NCBI RefSeq assembly: GCF_022201045.2
Contig: NC_068558.1
Coordinates: 17,327,501 to 17,391,500 of the forward strand
DNA from: Citrus sinensis
Lineage: Eukaryota; Streptophyta; Magnoliopsida; Sapindales; Rutaceae
Direction: 5' to 3'
Length of the DNA stretch: 64,000 nucleotides
Shown here: piece by piece, positions 51,794-63,686 of the stretch
How positions within the stretch are numbered: position 1 is the first letter of the stretch
How the letters are laid out: each line of letters begins with the position of its first letter
The notes under the pieces: model-generated
What the model saw: the letters and a program-made list of their open reading frames with translations, nothing else
Database searches by the model: none
What the model was told of the DNA's origin: nothing
Position numbers and translations under genes: made by a program

Positions 51794-52518
51794 TAGGGGT
51801 GGGCAAAGTCGGTTTGGATCGGTTTGAGACATATTCTCAAACCGATCCAAACTTATCGGTTTGAAAATATTTCAAACCGATATTAACTTAAAAATTTTTC
51901 AAACCGAACCGATCCAAACCGACTGGATCGGTTTGGATCGGTTTGGATTCTCGGTTTGAGCTTATTAGCTAAAAACCCACTTCTTTTTTATTATTTTATC
52001 TAAATTATTTGTTTTTGTTTTTTGTGTCCGTAATCCAAATTGATACCTCTTTTATATTATTCATATCTACTTTGACATCTACATAACAATTCAAAGATAC
52101 ATCCATACAAGTTTACAACATAATACATCCTAATAAAGAAGTTCTTAACCTATTCATTCAAAACAAACTCACAAAATTAAAATAAAGTTGAACAACATTT
52201 GACAATTAAAATATTGTGCATCTTGTCCGTCAAAACTTATGGCCTAATTAGTTTTGATTTGTGAAAATCTACATAAAATGATAAATATAATTAGTTAGAT
52301 TGCTTAACTTAGAATATAATGTAATTATATAATATTTTTGGATTGGATCGGTTTGAATCGGTTTGGAAGGAAATCCAAACCGAGTGATGTCGGTTTGCAA
52401 TTCAATAAACCAAAACCAGTTTTTTTACTAATGAAACCGATCCAAACCGATCCAAATGGTCGGTTTGGATCGGTTTGGATCGGTTTGGATCGGTTCGGTT
52501 AAAATATGCCCACTCCTA
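51794..52518. mobile_element. hAT-like MITE, copy 1 of a twin pair
   Basis: 725 bp bounded by taggggtgggca and its inverse (tgcccactccta). Both subterminal regions carry clustered copies of atcggtttgg and its complement. Flanks caaagaat (51786-51793) and caaaaaat (52519-52526) form an 8-bp duplication with one mismatch. The middle (about 51970-52330) has no open frame. It is very similar along its length to the element at 52994. Confidence 0.88.
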
Positions 52519-52993
52519 CAAAAAATCACACATGATGTCCCTGTGTTGCCCTTTGGAATGAATGTCAGTATTCTTCTTTCTTGTAACTTAATTAGTAACA
52601 TATATTGTTAATGATTTTCCACTGAAAATTAAAGAACCCATCACTTGATCTTCTTTCTTTGCTTGGCCAATGAAATCAAGCTAATCCCATGGATTCTTCG
52701 CTATTAGCCATTCATATTCATATTGTCAGCTTTAAAAATAATATTACTAAAGCAATTTTCATGTCCCTTTCTAGCTGTTTCCCTAATTAATTAATCTTGG
52801 TTGCTTCATCAATGATGCTAGCCAAAATCCTTCGGAAAGAGATAGGTTTTGAGAACGTGGACAATTTCAGTGCTGGATGAAGATGTAATCCGACAAGTTT
52901 GGCAAGGATCTATAAATGCATGCTCGTACTTGTCCAGCTATTTATGTTTAATATATGTTAATTTGGAGTTTACTATCTTTGGAATATTAATTG

Positions 52994-53694
52994 TAGGGGT
53001 GGGCAAATTCGGTTTGGATCGGTTTGGGACATATTCTCAAACCGATCCAAACTAATCGGTTTGAAATATTTTCAAACCGATATCAACCTAAAATTTTTTC
53101 AAACCAAACCGATCCAAACCGATTGGATCGGTTTGGATCCGGTTTGAACTTATTAGCTAAAATTCCACTTCTTTATATTATTTTACCTAAATTATTTGTT
53201 TTTTTTTTGTGTCCGTAATCCAAATTGATACCTCTTTTATATTATTCATATCTACTTTGATATCTACATAACAATTCAAAGATACATCCATACAAGTTTA
53301 CAACATAATACATCATAATAAACAAGTTCTTAACATGTTCATTCAAAACAAACTCACAAAATTAAAATAAACTTGAACAACATTTGACAATTAAAATATT
53401 GTGCATCTTGTCCGTCAAAATTTATGGCCCAATTACTTTTGATTTGTCAAAATCTGCATAAAATGATAAATATAATTAGTTAGATTGCTTAACATAGAAT
53501 ATAATGTAATTATATAATATTTCTGGATTGGATCGGTTTGAATCGGTTTGGAATCCTTCCAAACCGAAATCCAAACCGAGTGATGTCGGTTTGCAATCCA
53601 ATAAACCGAAACCAGTTTTTTTACTAATGAAACCGATCCAAACCGATCCAAATGGTCGGTTTGGATCGGTTCGGTTAAAATATGCCCACCCCTA
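52994..53694. mobile_element. hAT-like MITE, copy 2 of a twin pair
   Basis: 701 bp bounded by taggggtgggca and tgcccacccct(a), with the same subterminal atcggtttgg clusters and nearly the same interior as copy 1. Flanks attaattg (52986-52993) and attacttg (53695-53702) form an independent 8-bp duplication with one mismatch. The different duplications show two separate insertions rather than a segmental duplication. Confidence 0.88.
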
Positions 53695-53917
53695 ATTACT
53701 TGCCTTAGTGATTAACAACTAGCTTTTCCCTAATATTTCAATTTTTAAATTTACCTCGTTTTCAATCGCATTCACAAACCTATCTCTTGAACTTGTCAAC
53801 CGTAATTTAAAATTTAAAATTAGAATTAGGTTAAACTTGATTATGTAAATGAGAGAAGCTACAAAAACCCCTCCAAATACCTTTCAACATTCTTTTTTTT
53901 TCACCCCATTAAAATTA

Positions 53918-54119
53918 GAGTAATGATACAGCCACAAACTCTTGTACAAATTTATTTTGTATAAACTGATGTGGCATGATAAGATTGGTTGAATTAAATA
54001 TCACTTGGTCCACATGATTTATTTTTATTAATTTATATTTTCATTCAACAAATGAATTAATGCCACGTCAGTTTGTACAAAATAAATTTGTACAAGAGTT
54101 TGTGGCTGTATCATTACTC
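53918..54119. mobile_element. Mutator-like MITE, 202 bp hairpin
   Basis: The ends gagtaatgatacagccacaa and its exact inverse form arms of about 70 bp, including acaaactcttgtacaaattt and its complement. The exact 9-bp duplication ttaaaatta flanks it at 53909-53917 and 54120-54128. The termini resemble those at 30588, so both may be mobilised by the same type of transposase. Confidence 0.92.
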
Positions 54120-54128
54120 TTAAAATTA

Positions 54129-55690
54129 TTTAAGATTACAAAATTTAGGAGTAGTGATAATCTCTCAATATATTTCATTAGCCCTCACTTCTGTATTAAC
54201 TTCATTAATTCCTAAGAGTACCGTTAATAAAAAAATTAAAATTACGCTTTCTCTCTCATCTACATTCCTCTCTCTCGAACATCACCATAACCACCACCAC
54301 TCATCTTCGTCACCGTAAGTCCCTCTTCATCATGACACCATTCTTCTATTTAAAAAAAAAAAAAAAAAGAGGGAGCTTTGAAAACACCCATAAAAAATCC
54401 CGAATTGGTCTTCAGTATTTGGAGTTTACATTCAATTTACTTGGCAAATTCATGGATACCAAAGCCCAACTTGCATTCTTTTTGCTTTTGATTTTCTTTT
54501 TTCAAATTATTATGTTTAGATGTTTTGCATTCAAATGGAAGATTTTACCTTTCAAAATTCCCCCCTTTTTTTAACCCCATTAAAATTTAGAAATTATTTA
54601 ACGGTTATAAAGTTTTAGTGACACCCTTTTAATTTAAAAAATAACTCTGATTTCTTTACTATTTTCCTCGTAACTCTCTTACGATGATTGAACAAATTGA
54701 ACCTTGTAACCATAATAATAATTCAGATTTTGTGAGAGTCGTAGAGTTGCTTGGTACTCTTGATTTTCTATCAAAACAATTTTCAATTTTTTTTTAATGT
54801 AATAGTAAACTCGTAAAATTTAAGTGGTGTTTTATTAGGATAATAGAGCGGTGCCGATAGCACCACTCCATATAAAATTGCATTTCTGTTTCCAAACAAA
54901 TGGAGAAGCCTCTTGTGGGCTTAGTTTGCTAACACAAAGCCCTGATTTGCAACCTTATATCTCTCAAATACGATCAACTTCTAAGGAAGCCAACCCAATC
55001 TAATGACAAGGGGTTGGACAATGGGCCGGGCTTTTTTAGACTTGTTTTATTTTGTACTGCACTACTACTAAAATTTAATCATTAGAAAATATTTTTTAAT
55101 AACATTTTTTTAATATGTCTATATGGAAATATTATAAATGATTATTTTTGAATTAAGATTAAAATTAATTATTAATATAAATAAAAGAGATAAATTCTGT
55201 GATGGATGAAAACTGATATTCTTTCATTTAAATTTATAACTTAATTCTTTATCAATTAGATCTATAAAATTCACGTGCATATACATATTTATGTACGTGT
55301 GAATGTATGTATTAGTCTTGTTAACAATCAATACACTCTTCCATTTCATATAAAATAGAAAGGGGTTAATTTCAAATGATTTCTCGTGAATAGATAAGGG
55401 AAAAATGGGGGGTGGATTGATGAACTTTTTTTTTTTTTGGGTTCCTTAACAAAAATGAGGATAGATTGAGATTTTTAAAAGTAAGAAAGTGATTTAACTA
55501 TAATCAAATTCACAAAGGAGGATAATTTAAAATTTACCTAAAATATTAAAATATAAGTCCATCTACATGTGAATCAATCTACAAGCAATCCATTGCAACA
55601 AATAGTATGGCAAATTGATGAGATCATATTGACATATTAGGAGTATGTTTGACAGATATTTTCACCAAACATGTATATAATAAATTTAAG
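54129..55690. other. AT-rich intergenic DNA
   Basis: No supported gene. Poly-A and poly-T tracts are common. An 80-codon frame at 54332 reads through a poly-A run and is not credible. Confidence 0.5.
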
Positions 55691-56378
55691 GGAAAATATC
55701 CACCGTCCACCTATTTTTTTTAACTTTTTAAAAAATACACAATTCTTTTTTCTTTTTTTTTTTGGAATCCACCTAAAGTTACATTTTGTTTCATTTTTCC
55801 ACTTCCGTTTGTAATCCGTTAAGAAAGCTAACGAAAACTTGAAAAAATGACCATTTTACCCCCAAACAAATTACAATTTCACTCTAAAAATGCCAAAAAA
55901 ATCAAATTTAATAATGAATATCATTATTAGTACGTTAATGAAGTACAAAAAAATCTTAACCACTAGAGATTATAACTCAATGAATAATAAAATTCTACTT
56001 ATCTTAAATTCAATTGATGGTTTGCGAGATTGAGCTATTTTTAATACTAATGTTATAATTTAGCATTCTAATTACAGACATATTTTTAAAAAAAAACCCT
56101 GCATTTGATGGTTGTGGAATTAATTTCTTTATTGACTGATGGGGAAAATAATTAGATTTAATCTTATTATTTTTGGCAATTTTTAAGGTGAAATTGTAAT
56201 TTTCGTTTTGGAGGGTAAAATGGTCATTTTTTAAAGTTTTTGTTAGTTTTCTTAACGGATTTCAAACGGAAGTGGAAAAGTGAAATAAAATGTAACTTTA
56301 GATGGATTTCAGTAAAAAAAACAAATTGTGTATTTTTTAAAAAGTTGAAAAAAACGGGTGGACGGTGGATATTTAATC
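55691..56378. mobile_element. large fold-back element, ~680 bp
   Basis: Left arm aaatatccaccgtccaccta and the inverse of the right arm aaatatccaccgtccacccg match at roughly nine positions in ten for about 175 bp. Shared phrases include aaagttacattttgtttca, ttccacttccgtttg and aaaatgaccattttaccc. The centre has no coding frame. No target duplication was identified, so the superfamily is unassigned. Confidence 0.75.
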
Positions 56379-57303
56379 TGCAGGATCTACCACCTGAGTA
56401 GACTTTACCAACTAATACAATAATGAATTTTATGCAAAGAATTAAGGATTAATATATTTTTCATAGTCTAAAAGACTATAAACTTCAAATATATAAAGAA
56501 AACACCGTATGCATAATAAATAATAAATAAAGAAAAACCACCATAAAAAACAACAACAAAAAACTGAATAACCAATTAAAATCTTCCATTCTAACTTAAA
56601 AACCGAACTAGACCAAGCTACTTGATTGTATTTCCAAAAATAAAAATTCCCTAAATTGATGAACCTATGGTCGACTCGAATCAATCAGTTCGGATTAGTT
56701 TTGAAAAAGCTTTTATTCAGTTCGATCATAAGGCTCTATTTGGTATAATTTTTCAAATAGAATTTATTTAAATAGAGCTTTTATAAATAGAGTTTTTACA
56801 ACAAAAAAAAATTGTTGTTTGGTTGTCAATAAAAGATTTTATTAAAAATTTATGAAATTACTTTAATAGATAAGTTTTTTAAAGTTATTTTATAAAAAAA
56901 TAAAATTGTCAAATAAGTAAAAAATATTTTAGATATTTTAACATTTAAAAAAAATTTCAACCTCTACTCCTAAAAATTTAAAATTTGAGATTTTTCTAGT
57001 AGAGTCAAAATAAATTATTTAAACTTTAAAAATTCTATTAAAAAAATAATCAAATAATAACAAAAATTATTATAAGAATTTACAAAATTAAATAAGCACG
57101 TATAAACAGTAAATATGCCATATCAAATAAAGATTAAATGGGGAATACAACAAAGCCGCTCACCACTCGTTGAGCCCAATACGCAGCGTATCGACCGTCC
57201 TCTTTCTCCTCCCCAAACTAAGGGACCAAACCCCTCCAGAACCCTATCTAATAAAATCTCATTTCCATTTCCAGCGAGCGAACAATACCACTAATCCTCA
57301 AAA
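56379..57303. other. upstream region of the PPR gene
   Basis: AT-rich until about 57150, where composition turns C-rich toward the start codon. The final 100-150 bases are probably leader and core promoter. No TATA box stands out. Confidence 0.45.
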
Positions 57304-59211
57304 ATGGCTCTTTCAAAACCAATCTTTTTAACCCACCTCAAAACCCTTACAAACCCCCACCGCCGCTGTTGCCACCCACCTCCATTCGCCACCCTTCGCT
57401 TCCTCTCTTTCGCCACACCCGAAGAAGCCGCCGCCGAGCGACGCCGTCGCAAACGCCGTCTCCGAATCGAACCCCCGCTGTCGTCTCTCAACCGTTCCCC
57501 CAACCAACAGCAACATCAGCAACCCCCGAAACCCATCCAAAGCCCTAATTCCCCGAAACTCCCCGAAAGCGTCGCCGCCCTGTCCGCCAACCGCCTCAAC
57601 CTCCACAACAAAATCCTAACCCTCATCCGCCAAAACGACCTCGACGAGGCCGCCCTCTTCACCCGCCACTCCGTTTACTCCAACTGCCGTCCCACTATCT
57701 TCACCGTCAACGCCGTCCTCAACGCCCAGCTCCGTCAGTCTAAGTACTCCGACTTTCTCTCTCTCCACCGCTTCGTCACTCAGGCCGGTATCGCCGCCAA
57801 TGTCATCACTTACAATCTCCTGTTTCAGACTTATCTCGATTGTAAGAAACCCGATACTGCCCTTGAGTATTACAAGCTGTTCCTAAACGACGCGCCGTTT
57901 AATCCGTCGACGACGACCTACAGGGTTTTGATCAAGGGTTTGGTTGATAATGGGAGGATTGACAAGGCTCTGGAGTTGAAGGACGAGATGTTTGTTAAGG
58001 GTTTTGTTGCTGATCCTGTTGTTTATAGTTATTTAATGCTGGGGTTTGTTAGAGATGGGGACTCGGATGGGGTTTTTCGACTTTTCGAGGAGTTGAAGGA
58101 AAAATTGGGAGGTGTTGTCAGTGATGGGGTTGTGTATGGGAGCTTGATGAAGGGGTATTTTATGAAGGGAATGGAGGAGGAGGCGATGGAGTGTTATAAT
58201 GAGGCTGTGGGAGAGAATTCCAGTGTGAAAATGAGCGCGGTTGCGAATAATTCAGTGCTTGATGCTTTGTGTAACAATGGTAAGTTTGATGAGGCTTTGA
58301 AGTTGTTTGATAGGATGAAGAATGAACATAATCCGCCTAAGCGATTGGCGGTGAATTTGGGGAGCTTTAATGTGATGGCTGATGGGTATTGTGGGCAAGG
58401 GAGGTTTAAGGATGCTATTGAGGTTTTTAGGAAGATGGGTGAGTATAGGTGTAGTCCGGATACATTGTCGTTCAATAATTTGATTGATCAGTTGTGTAAG
58501 AATGGAATGTTGGCTGAGGCTGAAGAGCTATATGGAGAAATGAGTGACAAGGGAGTGAATCCTGATGAGTATACGTATGGTCTGTTGATGGATGCATGTT
58601 TTGAAGTGAATAGGGTTGATGATGGAGCGACGTATTTTAGGAAGATGGTAGACTCGGGTTTGAGGCCTAATTTGGCAGTGTATAACAGATTGGTTGGTAA
58701 GTTGGTTCAAGTGGGGATGCTTGATGAGGCGAAGTCATTCTTTGATATAATGGTGAAGAAGCTGAAGATGGATGATGCAAGTTATAAGTTTATGATGAAG
58801 GCATTGAGTGATGGGGGGAAATTGGATGAGATACTTGAGATTGTAGGTGGGATCTTGGATGATGGTGGCATTGAGTTTAGTGAGGAGTTGCAGGAGTTTG
58901 TGAAAGGGGAATTGAGCAAGGAAGGGAGAGAAGAAGAGGTGGTGAAGCTTATGGAGAAGAAGGAAAGGGAAAAGGCTGAAGCTAAGGCTAGAGAAGCAGA
59001 AGCTGCAGAAGCGGCCAAGAGGAGTGCAAGAGCTGCCATCGCTTCTTTGATTCCATCAAAGTTTGGAGATAAAGTAGGTGGTACAGAGATGGCTGACAAT
59101 GCAAATGCTAATGAAGCTGCTTCTGTGGCTGAAGCACAGGCTGGGAAAGAAGTGAATCTTGAGGAAGCAACTGCTGTAGAATCTGCCTCAGCTGATGCAA
59201 ATACAACATAG
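57304..59211 (+). CDS. EMB1796: P-type pentatricopeptide repeat protein, EMB1796/NUWA-like
   Basis: A single exon of 635 residues, as usual for plant PPR genes. The basic, Ser/Pro-rich N-terminus (about 1-36) looks like a mitochondrial or plastid targeting peptide. It is followed by an Arg-rich segment ([19 protein letters not shown], 36-54) characteristic of this subfamily. About ten or eleven 35-residue PPR motifs run from about 129 to 515, for example [20 protein letters not shown] and [20 protein letters not shown]. There are no E or DYW domains. After about 525 the protein has a charged helical tail (Lys/Glu/Ala-rich, likely coiled coil) and an Ala/Glu-rich end. I recall the Arabidopsis counterpart At3g49240 as essential for embryo development and implicated in organellar RNA processing or editing; that role here is inferred. 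The start is the first ATG and is needed for the transit peptide. Base composition flips from C-rich to G-rich about a third of the way in. Confidence 0.94.
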   Translation: MALSKPIFLTHLKTLTNPHRRCCHPPPFATLRFLSFATPEEAAAERRRRKRRLRIEPPLSSLNRSPNQQQHQQPPKPIQSPNSPKLPESVAALSANRLNLHNKILTLIRQNDLDEAALFTRHSVYSNCRPTIFTVNAVLNAQLRQSKYSDFLSLHRFVTQAGIAANVITYNLLFQTYLDCKKPDTALEYYKLFLNDAPFNPSTTTYRVLIKGLVDNGRIDKALELKDEMFVKGFVADPVVYSYLMLGFVRDGDSDGVFRLFEELKEKLGGVVSDGVVYGSLMKGYFMKGMEEEAMECYNEAVGENSSVKMSAVANNSVLDALCNNGKFDEALKLFDRMKNEHNPPKRLAVNLGSFNVMADGYCGQGRFKDAIEVFRKMGEYRCSPDTLSFNNLIDQLCKNGMLAEAEELYGEMSDKGVNPDEYTYGLLMDACFEVNRVDDGATYFRKMVDSGLRPNLAVYNRLVGKLVQVGMLDEAKSFFDIMVKKLKMDDASYKFMMKALSDGGKLDEILEIVGGILDDGGIEFSEELQEFVKGELSKEGREEEVVKLMEKKEREKAEAKAREAEAAEAAKRSARAAIASLIPSKFGDKVGGTEMADNANANEAASVAEAQAGKEVNLEEATAVESASADANTT

Positions 59212-60540
59212 CACAACCGAGAGAGTAACTGCCTGAATATGTTGATGGGGAAATGATGTTCCTTTTTCTGCAATGAAATTGTTTGGAGAATGAAACCCTG
59301 TGTCATTTGCTTCTTTGAATCAATTAATACTTTGTAATTAGAAATGTGGAAAGGGTTCATTTATTTTGTTTTCAGGGTAAATTGTTCATCTACGAGAGAT
59401 GCAAAATTCCAATCTAATTTTTCCTCTGTTGCATTTGTTATGTGCACAGAATAAACTCTAACAAGTCACCGTTAATTGATGGATCATTTATGGATCATTA
59501 GCAAGGGCATTGGCATTATGCATATTGCATATATTTAAACAGAGTTTGTTATGATTCTACCACTTTGCCAAGCTTGGCTTTCATGCTTCAATTTATTCTG
59601 TTGTCCTGAACAAGATGAAAACTGATAGGCAGAGCCAAATAATACCTTAAGTTTGCAGCTCCAGGGATTTCCTTTTTGTAAGGAACCTCGAGGGTACGAG
59701 GAAGATTTTATTGATTGAAAATGAAATGATACACCTAACTACTAATGATACACCTAATTACTATTAGGGGTCGTTTGCATGAAGCTATTACAAGAAAATA
59801 AAATATAAAAAAGAAAAAAGAGATCAAATCTACAAATATGCTCATAAAATGAAAGACACAAATCAACTAATGCACAAACTTTACAGAACTTGTTGCTAGG
59901 ATACCTCTGTGTCTCTACTCTCTACAACAAAGTGAAATGTATATTTAAGGATCAACTACATTATTACTTTCTGCGAAAGTGTGCTTCATACAAATTACAA
60001 TAGCTTCAAACGAATAAATAGCCCATCGATTATGTAACCACGGGAAGAGTCAAAGAGAGGTGAACCTGAAAATTGAATAACCAACATAGGATTAAGTTTT
60101 CATTACAAACATCCATACTAGCAGCTATATTGACTATTGTTACATAATTAATTCACTAATCAATCAATGGTACCAATTTAAGAGCTTGATTATGGTTTTA
60201 TTGCATAATTAATTGAATATCACTACTTAATCAGATAAATGAAATGTTACCGATCAATGAGAGTTATTCCAGAATCTTCAGTTGTCCATTGCCGAATTTC
60301 ACAATCTGGTTCACAAAAAATCACAGGTTTACAGAAACAAGAGAGGAGATATCAGATTAACATGTTTTGAAAAAGAAAATATGTATTTAATAACATTTAA
60401 GTGTACCAACCTATTTAAAATTGATAACATCCTTCCGCTTGAATGCCCAAATAATCAATTTCAATATGTGGCATGTGAGCACTCTTTGACCAATCACATG
60501 TTGTCTCCATATCTTTCATACAACTTGGGACCGTCGGCAC
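59212..60540. other. PPR gene 3' flank and intergenic DNA
   Basis: The first ~200 bases are probably the 3' untranslated region, with taatactttgtaatt near 59325. The rest is AT-rich with no supported gene. A 120-codon plus-strand frame at 60282 has no family features. Confidence 0.5.
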
Positions 60541-60714
60541 TGATCCAGGATTGTAATTGCATTTCTTATGGGGGAATAATCAAACTAGACAATTCCAAAT
60601 CCAAACAGCATCTTATGGATTGTAATTGCATAAGATGCAACTGATCAAGGATTGTAATTGCATTTCTTATGGGGGAATAATCACACTAGATAATTCCAAA
60701 TCCAAACAGCATCT
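60541..60714. repeat. tandem duplication of a 73-bp unit
   Basis: The unit at 60541-60613 (tgatccaggattgtaattgc ... ccaaacagcatct) recurs at 60642-60714 with only a few substitutions. The two copies are separated by 28 bp that repeat part of the unit again (gattgtaattgcat). It lies just beyond the C-terminal end of the NBS-LRR relic. Confidence 0.92.
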
Positions 60715-63042
60715 AGTGCGGGAACACTTTTAAGCCCTCGTGGGAGAGAAACCGAGTTTGAAACATACCACAGGTCTATAGAATGCAGGTTCTTAAGGTC
60801 TCCCCATATGGGTTGTTTTTCATCCTCAATATCATTGGAAAAGCTAAACTCTTCACAATAGAAGAGAAGTTGTGGAACCATTCCCCCGGCCAAATTTGTA
60901 CATGATCACAATGAGCAATGGTCAGAGTGGCGAATGTTGGTGCTGCAGTACTGGTACTAGGACTAGCATTAGTCGTTGTTAACATCATTGTCTGTTGCAA
61001 TGGCATCAAACTGGTATTCTCCAATCCGTTTCCAAATATGGGTACAATGGAATCAAAATCAACTTAGGGCAACCTGAAATGTCTAACTCAGAAAGACAAG
61101 GAAACGAAGGAGGCTCTATCATATCAATTTTTGATCCATCAGCATCATTGTCTATCCTCCTCAACCATCCCTTTAATTCAGGAAAACCAAGGATACTGAT
61201 GTACTCAAGGGATGAGAATCTGGTCCTGGATGCTATTGAAGAAAAACAAATGTACACCAGAGCATCTAACCAAGAAAGGGTCAAACTCTTTAAAGAAGGT
61301 AGTTGCTCTAACGGTGGGATATATTGACATCTCCTACAGTTTCTTATGCAAATTTCAGTTATATCGGACAGAGAGGAAAGCGAACGAGAAAGCCTGACAC
61401 CCCAAAATAAAATATTGAAAGTTCTCTCAGATTTTTGTGTGGTTTTAGGTCATCTAACAAAGCCTCAACATCTACATCCGTATGCCCACTGAAATGTTAG
61501 AGACTCTAGATATTCCTTTGTTTCTAAGTTGGCTAAACCTGCTGCATTTTGCTTGTTACCCGAGTTTTTAATGCTTAGGTGTCTGCCCAAGTTGTTCAGC
61601 CCATTCAGTTGGCTCAGCTCAGCCCCCCTGCTTACTATGAAATCTGGTAAAGTATGAAACTACTTAACCACCCAAGTCAATTTGGCATATCACTCAATGA
61701 TTCACACCCATCAATTATAAGATATCCGAGGCTCACCATCCTTCCAATATTCTTGGCAATTCAGCTAAAGACCGACAGCCATTACAATCTGGTGTTTCTA
61801 AATTCAATAGCTTTGACACTGAATTAGGGAGTTTTGTAATCCCATTTCCAGGAAGGTTAAGATACCATAGATGCTTCAACTTACTAATGGAACTTGGCAC
61901 TATCTCAATCCCTGATCAACTCAAAATTAGCGTACGCAAACACTTAAAAATTTGATCAAATTTTGTTAAAATTTGACATATTTATTGTTCTTTCAAATCT
62001 ACCCAACAAATGAAAGGTTCTTAAATTCTTAGCTCTACACAATGCGGTTGGAAATTTCAAGGAAGAACCTAAATCGAGCACAAATGAAATGTGAAAAGTT
62101 CTTTCATCAATGTTACTTGCATCCAATTTTGACTAGTTACACTCAGTTCTAGAGACTGACCCTGCGAGATCATGGACGAGATCATGAATCTTGCATTTGA
62201 CTATATTGCCGTCACCATCATATATTACATCTTGGAAAAGCACCTCCAAAGTAAACGCATAAAATACTCATTACCAACATCTTCTGAAAATTGATTGTCG
62301 GCTGATAACCCAAAAAACCCTTATGCCATCCAAAAGAAAATTAATTGTTTCTTCCCAATCTAATAATATTTCGGAAAGAGTACACAATAAGAAAAGCATT
62401 GGTGCAAATGTGACGGTATATGGTTGTAACTAAGCTCAAGTATTGGTAAAATATGATTTCCTTCCTGTTTTATTTTTGATAATTCCTCTTGCCTAAACGG
62501 TAACCAATAAGCTTCTATTTTGTTACAATAGAGTAATCGCCCGACTGTCCTTATGGCAAGGGGAACTCCGACACATTTTTCCACTATATCTTTTCCAATT
62601 TCTACTAGTCTTGAACCTCTTGGCTCTACCCCTTGTTCAAATGCCATTAGTATGAACAAAGACCAAGACTGACCTTTAGAAAGGCCTCTTGCAACACGTT
62701 CACTACGAGTGGCTACTATTATATTGCTTCCTCCTGCACTATTCCTTAAAAGAGTTTCTAATTTGAGCATTCATCACAATTTTCAATCCATACATCATCC
62801 AAAACTAACAAATATTTTTTTCTATCTATTTTTTGGTGATGAACTTCTTGTAATTTGTTCAAATCATGTTTTGAGAATTCTCTATAGGCTACAAATGCTA
62901 CGGTCTTCTCTAACATTGCTTTATGATAAAAGATATCAGAAATACACATCCATATTCTTAAATCAAAATGATTTTTAACTGTCACATCATTATATACTAG
63001 TTGAGTAACTGCAGTTTTGCCTAAACCACCTATTTCCACTAT
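60681..63042 (-). pseudogene. NBS-LRR (CC-NBS-LRR, RGA type) resistance gene relic
   Basis: Motifs appear in gene order on the minus strand: P-loop GGLGKT (63030-63013), kinase-2 LLVLDDVW (about 62812-62788), RNBS-B GSNIIVATRSERVA, GLPL-type GVPLAIRTVG (about 62569-62540), RNBS-D CFSYCVLFP (about 62399), and an MHD-like IHDLVHDLA (about 62200-62163). LRR pieces follow, such as KLPNSVSKLLNLE (about 61840) and FPCLSELDISGCPKL (about 61080). A frameshift separates kinase-2 from RNBS-B near 62760, about 15 residues after RNBS-B seem deleted, and the LRR part is broken into at least three frames. Upstream of the P-loop the gene is cut by a copia LTR at 63043, so the coiled-coil domain is displaced beyond the window or lost. 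Such genes encode cytoplasmic pathogen sensors; this copy cannot make a full protein. Confidence 0.92.
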
Positions 63043-63546
63043 TGTTGTGCGCGGAATGCGGAATCAAGTGCACCAAATAATCACAAGAAAAATAAAGAAT
63101 ACAAAAATTTTTCGTGGTTCAACAATATACTTACGTCCACAGGAGTAAAAGAAAATAATTGTATAACTAACAATTATTAGAGTACAATATTTGAGTAAAG
63201 AAAACTTCACTTTCCAAAACTCAAATAGACCTAGTGCTCTCTCACACACTTGAAAGGAAAAACCTCTCAATTACACACATTCTCCAATTGCTCACTCTCT
63301 TAACAATTCTATAATTAAATTGTTATTCTCTGAATTTGGAATTCTCTTAAATTTTTGGGATGCCATTCAAGCTCTCATCACCTCTCTATTTATAGCCTAA
63401 ATAATTGTCAAAACTCAACTTCGCAATTTGCCCATTTGTGCAAGCTTGCATGCTAGCTGTAGTAAGCTTGCATGTTAGCTGTGGCAAGCTTGCATGCCAG
63501 CCATATGTTTGTTGAAAAGTTGGCTTTTGGTGCTGACTTTTCAACA
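63043..63546 (-). repeat. copia 3' long terminal repeat
   Basis: On the minus strand it begins tgttgaaaagtcagcacc and ends cgcattccgcgcacaaca, the TG...CA ends expected of LTRs. A TATA-like ctataaatag lies at 63395-63386 (minus), plausible as the LTR promoter. Inside, around 63440-63503, a unit of about 24 bp containing gcaagcttgcatg is repeated three times. Confidence 0.88.
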
Positions 63547-63686
63547 ATTCTCCACCTTGGCGAAGATTTAGCTAAATCTGAGCCGACTACCAACGAATCA
63601 TCATCTCCAAAGTGGCTGCATCTCTGTGACTGTTTACGCACCCAAAATTTGTGATCAAGCCAACCGTAGTTCAAAATTCTTCAAAC

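Noticed and set aside
54332..54574. 80-codon ORF
   Set aside because: Driven by a poly-A run coding for lysines, followed by AT-rich sequence giving Phe/Leu.
58782..59360. 192-codon minus-strand ORF
   Set aside because: Antisense shadow of the PPR gene's Glu/Ala-rich C-terminus.
60282..60644. 120-codon plus-strand ORF
   Set aside because: Ends inside the 73-bp tandem repeat and shows no family features; antisense to the resistance-gene relic's flank.
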